Notes: generated by a model from the sequence alone, not told the origin. DNA of 64,000 nt from Bacteroidales bacterium F22 (GCA_029541985.1 CP095414.1:1860001-1924000); one strand, 5' to 3'. Positions 26,788 to 36,655 are shown, counted from the stretch's first letter. Translations and numbers: made by a program.

Positions 26788-28020
26788 TTATCCAAAGAAA
26801 ATATAACTAACGACTATGGCGGCAATAATGCCTGCCAAGTCAGCGATTAAACCGCAGGTTACGGCATAGCGTGTGTTTTTAATCCCCACGCTGCCGAAAT
26901 AGACTGCTAGAATATAAAATGTCGTATCCGCAGCTCCTCTTAAGACACAACTACAACGACCTACGAAACTGTCAGCTCCGTAATGTTTCATCGCATCGAC
27001 CATTAATCCACTTGCTCCACTACCACTTAATGGACGCATGATACCTGTTGGTAGAGCAGCTACGAATCGATTGTCTATCCCACAAGCATCAACTATAGAC
27101 CCAATGCCTCCAATGAGCATATCCATTGCACCGGAACTTCTAAAAACTCCTATCGCTACCAAGAAGGCTACTAGATAAGGAATGATACGTACGGCTGTCT
27201 TGAACCCGCCTATGGCTCCTTCTACAAAAGAGTCGTATACATTTATCTTTTTACGAGTTCCCGAAAAGAGGAAGAAGACAATGACACTAAATAGGAGCAG
27301 ATTGGCTATCAATGTAGCTCCATCGTTTACTTGGTCTTTGGGAAAAGTAAATATGGCCCATCCGATAGCACTGAAGAAGGTCGCTATACCAAGCATGAGC
27401 AGAAGAATGGTCCGATTAAACAGGTTGATGTGCTGTTTGATACTTACGGCAGTAACTCCTGCAATGGTAGCAACTAATGTACTAATCAATATAGGTATAA
27501 ATATATCTGAGGGGTGTGTCGAACCTAATTGGGCTCGATAGACCATAATGCTTATAGGGATGATGACTAGTCCTGAGGTGTTTAGTACGAGGAACATAAT
27601 CATGGAGTTGCTTGCTGTGTCCTTTTTGGGATTCAATTCTTGTAGCTCTTCCATGGCTTTTAGTCCCATAGGAGTCGCTGCATTGTCTAGGCCTAACATG
27701 TTTGCCGCGATATTCATAAAGATAGATCCAGTCACCGGATGCCCTTTTGGTATTTCAGGGAAGAGTTTACAGAATAAGGGACTAAGCCATTTGGAAAGCT
27801 GGTTAATCAGTCCACTATCTTCACCTACTTTCATGATACCCATCCACAAAGCTAATACACCTGTCAGACCTATAGATATGTCAAACGCTGTCTGAGATGA
27901 ACTAAAGGTGGAATCGATAATTTGTGAAAAGACAGTCGTATCTCCTAAGAAAATCAACTTAATTAGTGCAATTATAAATGCGATAAAAAAGAAAGCAATC
28001 CAGATATAATTAAGTACCAT
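26788..28020 (-). CDS. SpmA-SpmB fusion, nucleoside-recognition (Gate) membrane protein
   Basis: A 410-residue membrane protein joining two homologous halves that are separate proteins (SpmA, SpmB) in spore formers. The first half contains IMNIAANMLGLDNAATPMGLKAM-type sequence (about 105-130), typical of SpmA. The second, with GFKTAVRIIPYLVAFL and LPTGIMRPLSGSGASGLM, is SpmB-like. The fused form is usual in Bacteroidota, which do not sporulate. The transported solute is unknown. It starts the eight-gene run to deoC and has a -7 element 67 bases upstream. Confidence 0.9.
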   Translation of the reverse strand: MVLNYIWIAFFFIAFIIALIKLIFLGDTTVFSQIIDSTFSSSQTAFDISIGLTGVLALWMGIMKVGEDSGLINQLSKWLSPLFCKLFPEIPKGHPVTGSIFMNIAANMLGLDNAATPMGLKAMEELQELNPKKDTASNSMIMFLVLNTSGLVIIPISIMVYRAQLGSTHPSDIFIPILISTLVATIAGVTAVSIKQHINLFNRTILLLMLGIATFFSAIGWAIFTFPKDQVNDGATLIANLLLFSVIVFFLFSGTRKKINVYDSFVEGAIGGFKTAVRIIPYLVAFLVAIGVFRSSGAMDMLIGGIGSIVDACGIDNRFVAALPTGIMRPLSGSGASGLMVDAMKHYGADSFVGRCSCVLRGAADTTFYILAVYFGSVGIKNTRYAVTCGLIADLAGIIAAIVVSYIFFG

Positions 28021-28086
28021 AGTTGTCTTTTTGTTTCGGTATATGAGTATAAATAAGAATATAGAAAGGAGGCATTCTCCAATAGG

Positions 28087-28094
28087 CAAAAATA
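28087..28094 (-). promoter_or_regulatory. -7 promoter element of the SpmA-SpmB fusion gene
   Basis: TATTTTTG on the minus strand, an exact TAnnTTTG match. It also places the start at 28020 rather than at the longer frame's 28089. Confidence 0.5.
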
Positions 28095-28148
28095 ACGAAT
28101 ATTTTAATCATAGCACCATACAAAGATGCTTTTCTCATCCATTTTGTT

Positions 28149-28156
28149 TATCTTTG
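28149..28156 (+). promoter_or_regulatory. -7 promoter element of ruvB
   Basis: TATCTTTG, an exact TAnnTTTG match, 31 bases before the ruvB ATG and divergent from the SpmA-SpmB promoter. Confidence 0.55.
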
Positions 28157-28187
28157 TCCTTTAGGTCGTTAATGAACAATAGCCACT

Positions 28188-29213
28188 ATGACAGAAGATT
28201 TTGATATTAGAGAGCAACAATATAACCACAGCGAACGAGACTTTGAAAATGTACTTCGCCCTCTTTCTTTCGAGGATTTTAGTGGACAAGAAAATGTAGT
28301 TGAAAATTTGCGTGTGTTTGTTGAAGCTGCAAAACTACGAGGAGAAGCATTGGACCATACTTTGCTTCATGGACCTCCTGGATTGGGTAAAACGACTCTC
28401 TCAAATATTATAGCAAATGAATTGGGGGTGGGATTTAAAATCACCTCGGGTCCTGTCTTGGATAAACCTGGGGACTTGGCGGGGGTGCTTACTAGCCTAG
28501 AACCTAATGATGTCTTGTTTATCGATGAGATACATCGCCTCTCACCGATTGTCGAAGAGTATTTGTATTCTGCTATGGAGGATTATCGTATCGACATCAT
28601 GATTGATAAAGGGCCTTCTGCCCGAAGTATACAGATTGACTTAAGTCCATTTACTTTGGTTGGCGCTACCACACGAAGTGGGTTGCTGACAGCTCCTTTG
28701 CGAGCTCGATTTGGTATCAACTTGCATCTTGAGTATTATGATGAAGCGGTTTTGACACAGATCATCAAACGGTCTTCTAAAATCCTTCAGATTCATTGCT
28801 TTGATGATGCGGCAGCAGAAATCTCTTCTCGCAGTCGAGGAACCCCTCGTATCGCTAATGCTTTGCTGCGTCGTGTGCGTGACTTTGCTCAGGTAAAAGG
28901 GAGTGGGGCTATTGATTCTGAAATTGCTAATTTCGCTCTTGAAGCATTGAATATTGATAGTCATGGTCTCGATGAGGTGGATAATAAGATTTTGAGTACC
29001 ATTATTGATAAATTTCAAGGAGGGCCTGTTGGGTTGTCTACTATTGCTACAGCTCTGGGAGAAGATACTGGAACTATAGAAGAAGTATATGAACCATTCT
29101 TGATTAAGGAGGGATTTATGAAACGAACACCTAGAGGTAGGCAGGTAACTGAACTTGCCTATGTCCATCTCGGACGTACGTTCTATCCAGAGAATCGAAA
29201 TTTATTTGAATAA
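28188..29213 (+). CDS. ruvB: Holliday junction branch-migration helicase RuvB
   Basis: AAA+ motor that drives branch migration with RuvA during recombinational repair. It has 341 residues. Walker A is [13 protein letters not shown] (near 60-72), Walker B is [10 protein letters not shown], sensor [18 protein letters not shown] carries the arginine finger region, and the C-terminal winged helix has [22 protein letters not shown]. First gene of a plus-strand run with a flippase, DUF389 and MATE gene, 25 bases ahead of the next. Confidence 0.97.
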   Translation: MTEDFDIREQQYNHSERDFENVLRPLSFEDFSGQENVVENLRVFVEAAKLRGEALDHTLLHGPPGLGKTTLSNIIANELGVGFKITSGPVLDKPGDLAGVLTSLEPNDVLFIDEIHRLSPIVEEYLYSAMEDYRIDIMIDKGPSARSIQIDLSPFTLVGATTRSGLLTAPLRARFGINLHLEYYDEAVLTQIIKRSSKILQIHCFDDAAAEISSRSRGTPRIANALLRRVRDFAQVKGSGAIDSEIANFALEALNIDSHGLDEVDNKILSTIIDKFQGGPVGLSTIATALGEDTGTIEEVYEPFLIKEGFMKRTPRGRQVTELAYVHLGRTFYPENRNLFE

Positions 29214-29238
29214 GTAACAGCGGAAGAATATAATCGCT

Positions 29239-30738
29239 ATGAGCAAATTAACATCGCTAGCTAAGGAAACTGCCATTTATGGTGTAAGTAGTATTGTTGG
29301 ACGTTTTCTTAATTACTTACTAGTTCCTCTTTATACCACACAGCTGGTCGTGTCGGGAGGAGGCTATGGCATCGTGACTAATGTCTACTCTTATGTGGCT
29401 TTACTTCTTGTCATCTTGACTTATGGGATGGAGACTGGTTACTTTTATTTTGCCAATCAGAAAGAAAACGATAATCGAGAAGTGTATGGAACATCACTTG
29501 TTTCATTAGCAACCACTTCTAGTTTGTTTTTTCTTTTGGTCTTAATCTTTTTGAATCCGATTGCTGCGACTTTAGGGTATGAATCGCATCCTGAATTTAT
29601 TGTTATCATGTCGTTTGTCGTCGGTATGGATGCGTTTATGGCTCTTCCTTTTTCTCATCTTCGTTTTGAAAAACGGCCGATTCGATTCGCTACACTGAAG
29701 CTACTCTTTATCGTATGTAGCATCACTTTTAATCTGTTTTTCTTGCTTGGATGCCCTTGGTTGATGGAGCATGCACCGGCTACTGTTAGTTGGTTTTATA
29801 ATCCTAATTATAAAGTAGGATACATCTTTATTGCTAACTTGATGGCTACTGGTATACAGCTGATTGCTTTTCTTCCTCATCTGATTCATACTCATTGGGC
29901 TTTTAGTCGTCAACTTTTCAAACGGATGTTGAGCTATTCGTTTCCCATACTGATTCTTGGTATCGTCGGGATATTGAATAGGACAGTAGACAAGATGTTG
30001 TTTCCATATATCTATCCTGACCGTGAACAAGCTATGGTCCAATTAGGTATCTATGGTGCTTGTGTCAAGGTAGCTATGATTATGGCCATGCTTCTCCAAG
30101 CTTTTAGATATGCTTATGAACCTTTTGTCTTCGGACAAAAAAAGACGGGTGACGAAGCGGCTAAGAAGACTTATTCAGATGCTATGAAGTATTTCTTAAT
30201 ATTCTCTTTATTGGCGTTTCTATGTGTCGTTTGTTATATAGATTTACTTCGCTATTTAATTAGTCCTGATTATTGGCAAGGGCTTCGTGTCATCCCTATC
30301 GTGATGATTGCTGAAATGTTGGTCGGGGTCTACTTCAATCTTTCGTTTTGGTATAAACTAATCAATCGAACTAGTTGGGGGGCGTACTTCTCTTTGGCTG
30401 GGTGTATTGTAATCATCGCAGGAAACTTCTTATTGGTTCCTCATTATGGATATATGGGTTCTGCTTGGTCCTCAGTTGCTGGTTATATGGTGATTACATT
30501 GCTGAGCTATTTTGTGGGACAGTATTATTATCCTATCAATTATCCGTTACGTTCTATCGCTATCTATATCTTCATGACGGTCGTGATATTTACTTGTTAT
30601 CAATATATTACTATAGATAATTTATTGCTGAGAGTATTTGTCAAGACTCTCCTTTTAATTCCTTTTGTTTGGTATCTATTGAAAGTGGACTTGCCTATAA
30701 ACAAGATTCTTAGAAAATTGCATGTGACGAGTCATTAG
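29239..30738 (+). CDS. Polysaccharide flippase / oligosaccharide exporter (MOP superfamily)
   Basis: A 499-residue protein with about 12-14 membrane segments. It starts with SKLTSLAKETAIYGVSSIVGRFLNYLLVP-type sequence (Lys/Glu-rich amphipathic start, then GxxSIxGR), typical of Wzx-like polysaccharide biosynthesis flippases that move lipid-linked glycans across the inner membrane. Charged loops such as RTVDKMLFPYIYP fit this family. No glycosyltransferases adjoin it, so the glycan is not known. It sits between ruvB and the DUF389 gene in a close same-strand run. Confidence 0.87.
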   Translation: MSKLTSLAKETAIYGVSSIVGRFLNYLLVPLYTTQLVVSGGGYGIVTNVYSYVALLLVILTYGMETGYFYFANQKENDNREVYGTSLVSLATTSSLFFLLVLIFLNPIAATLGYESHPEFIVIMSFVVGMDAFMALPFSHLRFEKRPIRFATLKLLFIVCSITFNLFFLLGCPWLMEHAPATVSWFYNPNYKVGYIFIANLMATGIQLIAFLPHLIHTHWAFSRQLFKRMLSYSFPILILGIVGILNRTVDKMLFPYIYPDREQAMVQLGIYGACVKVAMIMAMLLQAFRYAYEPFVFGQKKTGDEAAKKTYSDAMKYFLIFSLLAFLCVVCYIDLLRYLISPDYWQGLRVIPIVMIAEMLVGVYFNLSFWYKLINRTSWGAYFSLAGCIVIIAGNFLLVPHYGYMGSAWSSVAGYMVITLLSYFVGQYYYPINYPLRSIAIYIFMTVVIFTCYQYITIDNLLLRVFVKTLLLIPFVWYLLKVDLPINKILRKLHVTSH

Positions 30739-30753
30739 GTCTAACTCATAAAA

Positions 30754-32358
30754 ATGAATAAGATGGACAACGAGCAGAAAAAAAAGCATGGGAAAGTAGA
30801 GAATTCGGACCATGCATCAATAGTTAAGAATACGGATGCGTCAACTGTTGTCGATGCACCTAAAACTGCAAAGCCAAGTGGAATATCTGAGGCTATAAAA
30901 GCTAAAGAAGATTCTGGCAAGACAGTGACAAGTGAGGTTCAATCAGATGACTCGAAAGAAGAGAAGAAAGACGATAAACCGCATAAAGGGTTTTTCCGAT
31001 TCGGTTTGTTCTTTAAGTATTACTTTGATGTCAGACGTGAAAAAGAGAGCGAACGAGCTACCGTCGATTCTATTGAAAATGGGGTTGAACTCCGAGGAGT
31101 GAAACTCTGGGTACTTGTGTGTGCTATCTTTATTGCTTCTCTTGGACTTAATGTCAATTCTACTGCTGTCGTGATTGGTGCCATGCTGATATCTCCATTG
31201 ATGGGACCGGTCATGGGAATGGGACTTTCTATTGGACAGAATAATTTTGAGCTATTGAAACGTTCGGCAAAGAGTTTCGGGATTGTTACCCTTATCAGTG
31301 TACTTACCTCTACTTTGTTTTTCTTATTAATCCCATTAGGTGAGGCTCAAAGTGAACTTTTAGCTCGTACATCGCCTACTATCTATGATGTCTTTATTGC
31401 ACTTATAGGTGGACTTGCTGGGGTGATTGCCTTGTCTACAAAAGAGAAAGGTAATGTGATTCCTGGAGTTGCTATCGCTACTGCCTTGATGCCTCCATTA
31501 TGTACTGCAGGCTATGGATTGGCAACAGGAAATCTCTCGTTTTTCTTTGGTGCCTTTTACTTATATTTTATCAATTCTGTCTTTATTGCCCTATCTACAT
31601 TGCTAGGGACTAAGATCCTTCATTATCATAAAAAAGAATTCTTGGACCCTGCTCGTGCTAGACAGGTGAAGATGTATATCTTTATCATAGCTACAGTAAC
31701 TATGCTGCCAGCTGCTTATCTTACGGTTGGAATCATTAAGGGTACTCTATTTGAAAGTAGAGTGAAGTTATATGTGGATAGAGAACTTGACTTTCCAGGT
31801 ACTCAAGTGCTTTCACGTAATATAATCAACAATGATAGTACGAAAGAACTTCGTGTCGTTCTGATTGGAAATGAAGTCTCTGATGCTTCTGTTCAGATGG
31901 CTCAGCATAAGATGGTAGATTACAAACTAGAGCATCTTAAGTTGTCAGTACTACAAGGAATGGGAGGACAGAGTCAGATGAATATTCAGACTCTCCGCTC
32001 TTTAGTGATGGAAGATTTTTATAAAAATAGTGAGGAGAGATTGGTCTCCCAGACCATGCAGATTGATTCGCTAACCAAAAAGCTGGGTATCTATCAACGA
32101 GAAGAGGTCTTGAGTAGAGAAATCTTACCAGAGGTGAAGCTACTCTTCCCTCATGTCGAAGCTATTTCTCTAGGAAACAGTGTACAGTATCATGTTGATA
32201 ATGCCCATACTGATACTTTACATTTTGCACTAGTGAAATTCCGTACACTTGAGCATCCTGACAAAGAGATACAAACCAAACTCGAAGCATGGTTAAAGAC
32301 CCGCTTGCAAGTGAATAGTATCGAACTAATAGAACAGTATCCTACGGAGAAAAAGTAA
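30754..32358 (+). CDS. DUF389 family membrane protein
   Basis: A 534-residue protein of unknown function. Residues 1-85 are highly charged (Lys, Asp, Ser) and probably disordered in the cytoplasm. Residues about 115-330 carry six or seven membrane segments with the DUF389 core: LGLNVNSTAVVIGAMLISPLM, PVMGMGLSIG and GVAIATALMPPLCTAGYG. A soluble C-terminal ~200 residues follows, with helical segments after MQIDSLTKKLG. ATG at 30754 and an alternative Met four codons on are both possible. Same-strand neighbours are 15 bases (flippase) and 10 bases (MATE) away. Confidence 0.88.
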   Translation: MNKMDNEQKKKHGKVENSDHASIVKNTDASTVVDAPKTAKPSGISEAIKAKEDSGKTVTSEVQSDDSKEEKKDDKPHKGFFRFGLFFKYYFDVRREKESERATVDSIENGVELRGVKLWVLVCAIFIASLGLNVNSTAVVIGAMLISPLMGPVMGMGLSIGQNNFELLKRSAKSFGIVTLISVLTSTLFFLLIPLGEAQSELLARTSPTIYDVFIALIGGLAGVIALSTKEKGNVIPGVAIATALMPPLCTAGYGLATGNLSFFFGAFYLYFINSVFIALSTLLGTKILHYHKKEFLDPARARQVKMYIFIIATVTMLPAAYLTVGIIKGTLFESRVKLYVDRELDFPGTQVLSRNIINNDSTKELRVVLIGNEVSDASVQMAQHKMVDYKLEHLKLSVLQGMGGQSQMNIQTLRSLVMEDFYKNSEERLVSQTMQIDSLTKKLGIYQREEVLSREILPEVKLLFPHVEAISLGNSVQYHVDNAHTDTLHFALVKFRTLEHPDKEIQTKLEAWLKTRLQVNSIELIEQYPTEKK

Positions 32359-32368
32359 CGAAATCGTG

Positions 32369-33697
32369 ATGCATAGACAGATTCTTAAACTGACCATTCC
32401 TAATATTATATCCAATTTAACAGTGCCTTTATTGACCATTGTTGACTTGCATCTCATGGGGTATTTAGACTCGGCTCAATTTATGGGAGCTGTAGCATTA
32501 GGAGGTGTCATTTTCAATATCGTTTACTGGAATTTTGGAACCTTGCGCTCTAGCGTGAGTGGTTTAGCTGCTCAAGCTTATGGAGAAGGGGACTTGAAAC
32601 AACAAGCGATGGTCTTTTACCGTGGATTAGCTATTGCTTTAGCCGGTGGACTGCTGGTTTTGTGTTTGCAGTATCCTATAGGAATCGCTTCTTTTTGGCT
32701 CCTTGATGGGAGTGAAGCTGTCAAGTCCTTAGCAGCTAATTATTTCTTTATTCGTATATGGGCTGCACCGGCTGCGATTGCTATGATGGTACTCAATGGA
32801 TGGTTCTTAGGGATGCAAAATGCTCGTTATCCTATGATTACTTCATTAGTTATCAACGGGGTTAATATCATCGCGAGTGTCGTATTAGTTCGAGTAGGGC
32901 ATCTAGAAGAGCGAGGAGTAGCTTTAGGTTCCGTAATCGCTCAGTATATAGGTCTAGGGTTGTCTGTAATACTCTTTCTCAGGAAGTATCGTGCGATGAT
33001 TCTTTACTTTTCTGTACGTGCTGTATTGGAGCGTCATCACCTGGCCCGATTCATGCGTGTGAGTGGTGATATCTATATCCGTACGTTATGCCTAATTTCT
33101 GTCTTTACCTATTTCACTTCAGCAAGTGCTGGTTATGGTGATTTGATTCTAGCAGCTAACACAGCTCTCCTACAATATCTTCTCCTCTTCTCTTATTTCC
33201 TTGACGGATTTGCCTATGCAGCAGAAGCACTTGTGGGGCGATTTTTTGGTTCTAAAGACAAGAAGAAGCTCCGTGAAGCTGTCAATAAATTATTTCTTTG
33301 GGGATTCTTTTTTGCTGCGATATTTACAGCTATTTATGGTATTGGTGGCCGACAATTCTTATATCTCTTTACTGATCAAAAAGAGGTGCTAGATGCTGCA
33401 CAGCCGTTTATCCTATGGGCCACTTTATTCCCTCTTGCAAGCTTTGCGAGTTATCTATGGGATGGTATCTATATAGGAGCTACTGCATCAGCAGCTATGA
33501 GAAATACGATGTTATTTGCAAGTGTCTGTTGCTTCTTTATTCCTTATTTCTTGTTAGCTCCCTATTGGGGGAATCATGCTTTATGGATCAGTATGATTGG
33601 TTATATGGCAGGACGAAGTCTTTCACAGACCATTTTAGCTCCGAGAGCAGTCTTTCACTCTTCTTTACTAAGCGGATTTATCAAAGAAAAAGATTAA
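32369..33697 (+). CDS. MATE family efflux transporter
   Basis: Multidrug/cation antiporter of 442 residues with twelve predicted membrane segments in two related halves. It begins HRQILKLTIPNIISNLTVPLL; the Pro-Asn and later LAAQAYGEGDLKQ segments are typical of the DinF-like branch of MATE proteins. I chose the ATG at 32369 over the GTG one codon earlier. It is the last gene of the ruvB run. Substrates cannot be inferred. Confidence 0.92.
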   Translation: MHRQILKLTIPNIISNLTVPLLTIVDLHLMGYLDSAQFMGAVALGGVIFNIVYWNFGTLRSSVSGLAAQAYGEGDLKQQAMVFYRGLAIALAGGLLVLCLQYPIGIASFWLLDGSEAVKSLAANYFFIRIWAAPAAIAMMVLNGWFLGMQNARYPMITSLVINGVNIIASVVLVRVGHLEERGVALGSVIAQYIGLGLSVILFLRKYRAMILYFSVRAVLERHHLARFMRVSGDIYIRTLCLISVFTYFTSASAGYGDLILAANTALLQYLLLFSYFLDGFAYAAEALVGRFFGSKDKKKLREAVNKLFLWGFFFAAIFTAIYGIGGRQFLYLFTDQKEVLDAAQPFILWATLFPLASFASYLWDGIYIGATASAAMRNTMLFASVCCFFIPYFLLAPYWGNHALWISMIGYMAGRSLSQTILAPRAVFHSSLLSGFIKEKD

Positions 33698-33731
33698 AAA
33701 GAAAGGGATAAAAGGAAAAGCGAGTTTTCAT

Positions 33732-33762
33732 TTTGTTTCTTGATATTATCTCCTTATTTTTG
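33732..33762 (+). promoter_or_regulatory. Complete -33/-7 promoter of the small membrane-anchored protein gene
   Basis: TTTG at 33732-33735, a 19-base spacer and TATTTTTG at 33755-33762: the full Bacteroidota sigma-ABfr consensus with correct spacing, the best promoter in the window. The predicted start is near 33768, giving a leader of about 35 bases. Confidence 0.75.
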
Positions 33763-33802
33763 TTCTTTAGCGTTTGAATACTAATCTATATATACGACCA
33801 TC

Positions 33803-34204
33803 ATGTCACATACCGACCATCTCAATACAAATAAAACCTTTATGCGTGGTAACTTCTTACTAGCCTTTTTGGTTATCTTAGTTGTTATCATCTTCACTTT
33901 TATGAGTCTCAATCTATACAATAAACAGCGAGGTCATAAGTATGTGGAGGAGTATGTCATAACGATGGCTCCAGAACTCGTAGGAGATAGCATCGCCATT
34001 TATCTCAATGATAGTCTGTTGATTCAACGGTATATTGTCCAGAAGGATACCCTACACATAGCAAAGTGGGAATCAAATCCTTCCTTGCTTGTCGTAGAAT
34101 ATCCTTCTGAATTGGTTCATCCATTCACTTTGGATGAGAATGGTGGACAGTATATCTTGTCAAGAAAAAAGTCAGAATTTACTTTAAATAAACAAGATAA
34201 TTAA
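33803..34204 (+). CDS. Unrecognised small membrane-anchored protein
   Basis: A 133-residue protein. A short polar N-terminus with Arg15 is followed by one hydrophobic segment (about 17-38, LLAFLVILVVIIFTFMSL), then a soluble domain of ~90 residues with beta-strand pattern (VGDSIAIYLNDSLLIQRYI, DTLHIAKWES, SLLVVEYPSEL). This suggests a periplasmic domain tethered to the inner membrane. I do not recognise a family. It has its own full promoter and converges on dusB, 26 bases away. Confidence 0.8.
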   Translation: MSHTDHLNTNKTFMRGNFLLAFLVILVVIIFTFMSLNLYNKQRGHKYVEEYVITMAPELVGDSIAIYLNDSLLIQRYIVQKDTLHIAKWESNPSLLVVEYPSELVHPFTLDENGGQYILSRKKSEFTLNKQDN

Positions 34205-34230
34205 TCTAAGAGAATTTGTCGTCAAGTTAT

Positions 34231-35271
34231 TTATGACGAAGCAGAGTCTTCTTCACCGAATGGGATACCTATGCGGTCCATCATCTGGTCTCCATATTGT
34301 TCTTCTATCTGACTAAGAATCTCGAATAATTCTTCTTTTTTCTCCAGACGCAAAAGAGCAATACGTGTCTGTCTAAAGTTTGGAATTCCTTTGAAGAGTG
34401 GAGTCGCAGCTAGATGACGACGTGTATGAACGATTCCTCTACGCTCATCACCGAGCAAAGCAATTGCATTGGTTACTTGTCGTCGTAGTACATCCAAGTA
34501 CCATGTAAACGATTTCGGTTCTGGTAATGTTCCTGTCTGGATATATTGTTTAATCTCTTGAAATATCCAAGGCCTCCCGAAAGTTGCACGTCCTATCATG
34601 ATAGCATCTACACCGTAACGGTCAAATGCTTCTTTGGCTTGCTTAGCACTGCCTATATCTCCATTACCAATGATAGGAATATGGATTCTAGGATTTTTCT
34701 TAACCTCTCCGATTAGTGACCAATCAGCTTGTCCAGTATACATCTGTGCACGAGTACGCCCGTGGATAGCTAGTGCTGCGGCACCACAATCTTGTATCTG
34801 CTCAGCTAGTGTAGTGATGATCTTTTGTTCATCATTCCATCCAAGACGCGTCTTTACTGTTACTGGAATATTTACAGCATCTACTACTGCACGAGTAATT
34901 TCTAGAAGCTTCTCCGGATTCTGTAACATACCAGCTCCGCCCCCTTTTCCTGCTACTTTTTTCACAGGACAGCCAAAATTAAGGTCTATGACATCAGGCT
35001 TAGCTTCAGCAACCATCTTAGCAGCTCCTACCATTGGCTCAATATCACGGCCATAAATTTGTATAGCGACAGGGCGTTCTGCCTCGCTAATCGTTAACTT
35101 CTGTATTGTGCGATTTACATTACGTACTAGTGCTTCACTAGATACGAATTCAGAGTACACCATATCGGCGCCAAACTCTTTGCACATCAGGCGAAAAGCA
35201 GGATCGGTTACATCCTCCATAGGAGCCAATAATAAAGGTTTATCTCCCAAATCTATATGACTTATCTTCAT
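34231..35271 (-). CDS. dusB: tRNA-dihydrouridine synthase (DusB type)
   Basis: FMN enzyme that reduces uridines in the D-loop of tRNA. It has 346 residues from MKISHIDLGDK. APMEDVTDPAFR is the FMN-site start, DLNFGCPVKKVAGKGGGAGM holds the catalytic Cys (about 103), and HGRTRAQMYTGQADW and IIGNGDIGSAKQAKE follow. The frame opens 19 codons earlier, but a -7 element lies inside that extension. Divergent from the U32 gene. Confidence 0.96.
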   Translation of the reverse strand: MKISHIDLGDKPLLLAPMEDVTDPAFRLMCKEFGADMVYSEFVSSEALVRNVNRTIQKLTISEAERPVAIQIYGRDIEPMVGAAKMVAEAKPDVIDLNFGCPVKKVAGKGGGAGMLQNPEKLLEITRAVVDAVNIPVTVKTRLGWNDEQKIITTLAEQIQDCGAAALAIHGRTRAQMYTGQADWSLIGEVKKNPRIHIPIIGNGDIGSAKQAKEAFDRYGVDAIMIGRATFGRPWIFQEIKQYIQTGTLPEPKSFTWYLDVLRRQVTNAIALLGDERRGIVHTRRHLAATPLFKGIPNFRQTRIALLRLEKKEELFEILSQIEEQYGDQMMDRIGIPFGEEDSASS

Positions 35272-35306
35272 TGTGTACTTTGTTTTCGTTTTTAATGATT
35301 TGGGCG

Positions 35307-35314
35307 CAAAGATA
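35307..35314 (-). promoter_or_regulatory. -7 promoter element of dusB
   Basis: TATCTTTG on the minus strand, an exact TAnnTTTG match, 35 bases before the chosen dusB ATG. It lies within the longer open frame and so supports the shorter start. Confidence 0.55.
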
Positions 35315-35336
35315 CGAATTTCTCCCAAGAAAAAGT

Positions 35337-35344
35337 TATATTTG
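35337..35344 (+). promoter_or_regulatory. -7 promoter element of the U32 gene
   Basis: TATATTTG, an exact TAnnTTTG match. The first in-frame ATG (35350) is 5 bases away, at the expected transcription start; the next (35371) is 26 bases away and more plausible. Confidence 0.5.
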
Positions 35345-35370
35345 CAAGCATGATAACTACACGTACTAGT

Positions 35371-36642
35371 ATGAGTGAACTAAATAAGAGTGCAGAATAT
35401 GAGATAATGGCGCCCGTAGGCTCTTATGAGTCTTTAGCAGCGGCTATACAAGCAGGGGCCAATTCTATTTATTTTGGCATCGCAAACTTAAATATGCGAG
35501 CGCGTTCTGCAAATACCTTTTCAATAGAAGATTTAAAGGAAATTGCCGCTAAGTGTGACAAACATGGGCTGAAGAGCTATCTTACAGTAAACACCATCAT
35601 TTATGATGGAGATGTTGACTTGATGCATCAAATAGTCGATGCAGCTAAGGAAGCTAAGATTAGTGCTATCATTGCAGCAGATGTTGCCGTGATGAGCTAT
35701 GCTCGCAGTATCCATCAAGAGGTCCATCTTTCTACCCAATTAAATATCAGTAATGTCGATTCGTTAAAATTCTACGCACAATTTGCAGATGTAGTCGTTT
35801 TGGCTCGCGAATTGAATCTTGATCAAGTAGCAGAAATATACCAAGCTATCGTTGAAGATCATATTTGTGGCCCTAAGGGAGAACTCATCCGTATCGAGAT
35901 GTTCTGTCATGGTGCTCTATGTATGGCTGTGTCAGGAAAATGTTATTTGTCTTTACACGAAATGAATAAATCAGCTAATCGCGGAGCTTGTACTCAAGTC
36001 TGTCGTCGTAGCTATGAGGTTAGAGACAAAGATTCAGATATTGAATTGGAAATAGATAATAAATATATCATGTCTCCAAAAGATCTGAAAACGATTCATT
36101 TCATCAATAAGATGATGGATGCAGGTGTGCGCGTGTTCAAGATAGAAGGCAGAGCTCGTGGACCTGAATATGTCTATCGGGTAGTCAATGCCTATCGAGA
36201 AGCCATCGATGCTTCATTGACAGGTACGCTTACTCAAGAGAAGATAGATAAATGGGATGCACAGTTAAGTACTGTCTTCAATCGTGGATTCTGGGATGGT
36301 TATTATCTTGGTAAACGACTTGGAGAATGGACACATGAATACGGTTCAGAAGCCACAGAAAAGAAAGTTTATGTGGGTAAAGGCGTTAAGTACTTCTCAA
36401 ATATTGGAGTTGCCGAATTTTTGGTTGAAGCTTCAGAAGTACATGTAGGAGATAAACTCTTAGTTACAGGGCCTACGACAGGGGTAGTATTTACTACTCT
36501 TGATGAGGCTAGAGTTGACTTAAAATCTGTCGACACAGTTCACAAGGGAGAAAGGTTTTCTCTCAAATTAGATAAGATTCGTCCTAGTGACAAATTATTC
36601 CGATTAGTTGAGACGAAGGTAACACGTAAATTTAATGACTAA
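35371..36642 (+). CDS. U32 family peptidase / tRNA hydroxylation protein TrhP-like
   Basis: A 423-residue TIM-barrel-type protein of peptidase family U32. It has APVGSYESLAAAIQAGANSI at the start, and EMFCHGALCMAVSGKCYLS plus NRGACTQVCRRSYEV in the middle: Cys clusters expected to hold an iron-sulfur cluster. Family members RlhA and TrhP hydroxylate rRNA or tRNA using prephenate-derived pathways, and others were called collagenases. The single-domain length with C-terminal beta part fits the YegQ/TrhP branch. Divergence from dusB places two RNA-modifying genes back to back. The start is set by the promoter position. Confidence 0.9.
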   Translation: MSELNKSAEYEIMAPVGSYESLAAAIQAGANSIYFGIANLNMRARSANTFSIEDLKEIAAKCDKHGLKSYLTVNTIIYDGDVDLMHQIVDAAKEAKISAIIAADVAVMSYARSIHQEVHLSTQLNISNVDSLKFYAQFADVVVLARELNLDQVAEIYQAIVEDHICGPKGELIRIEMFCHGALCMAVSGKCYLSLHEMNKSANRGACTQVCRRSYEVRDKDSDIELEIDNKYIMSPKDLKTIHFINKMMDAGVRVFKIEGRARGPEYVYRVVNAYREAIDASLTGTLTQEKIDKWDAQLSTVFNRGFWDGYYLGKRLGEWTHEYGSEATEKKVYVGKGVKYFSNIGVAEFLVEASEVHVGDKLLVTGPTTGVVFTTLDEARVDLKSVDTVHKGERFSLKLDKIRPSDKLFRLVETKVTRKFND

Positions 36643-36655
36643 ATTAAACATCAAG

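Noticed and set aside
34210..34240. Hairpin TCGTCA / TGACGA at the end of dusB as a terminator
   Set aside because: Only 6 bp with a long loop and no T run on either strand.
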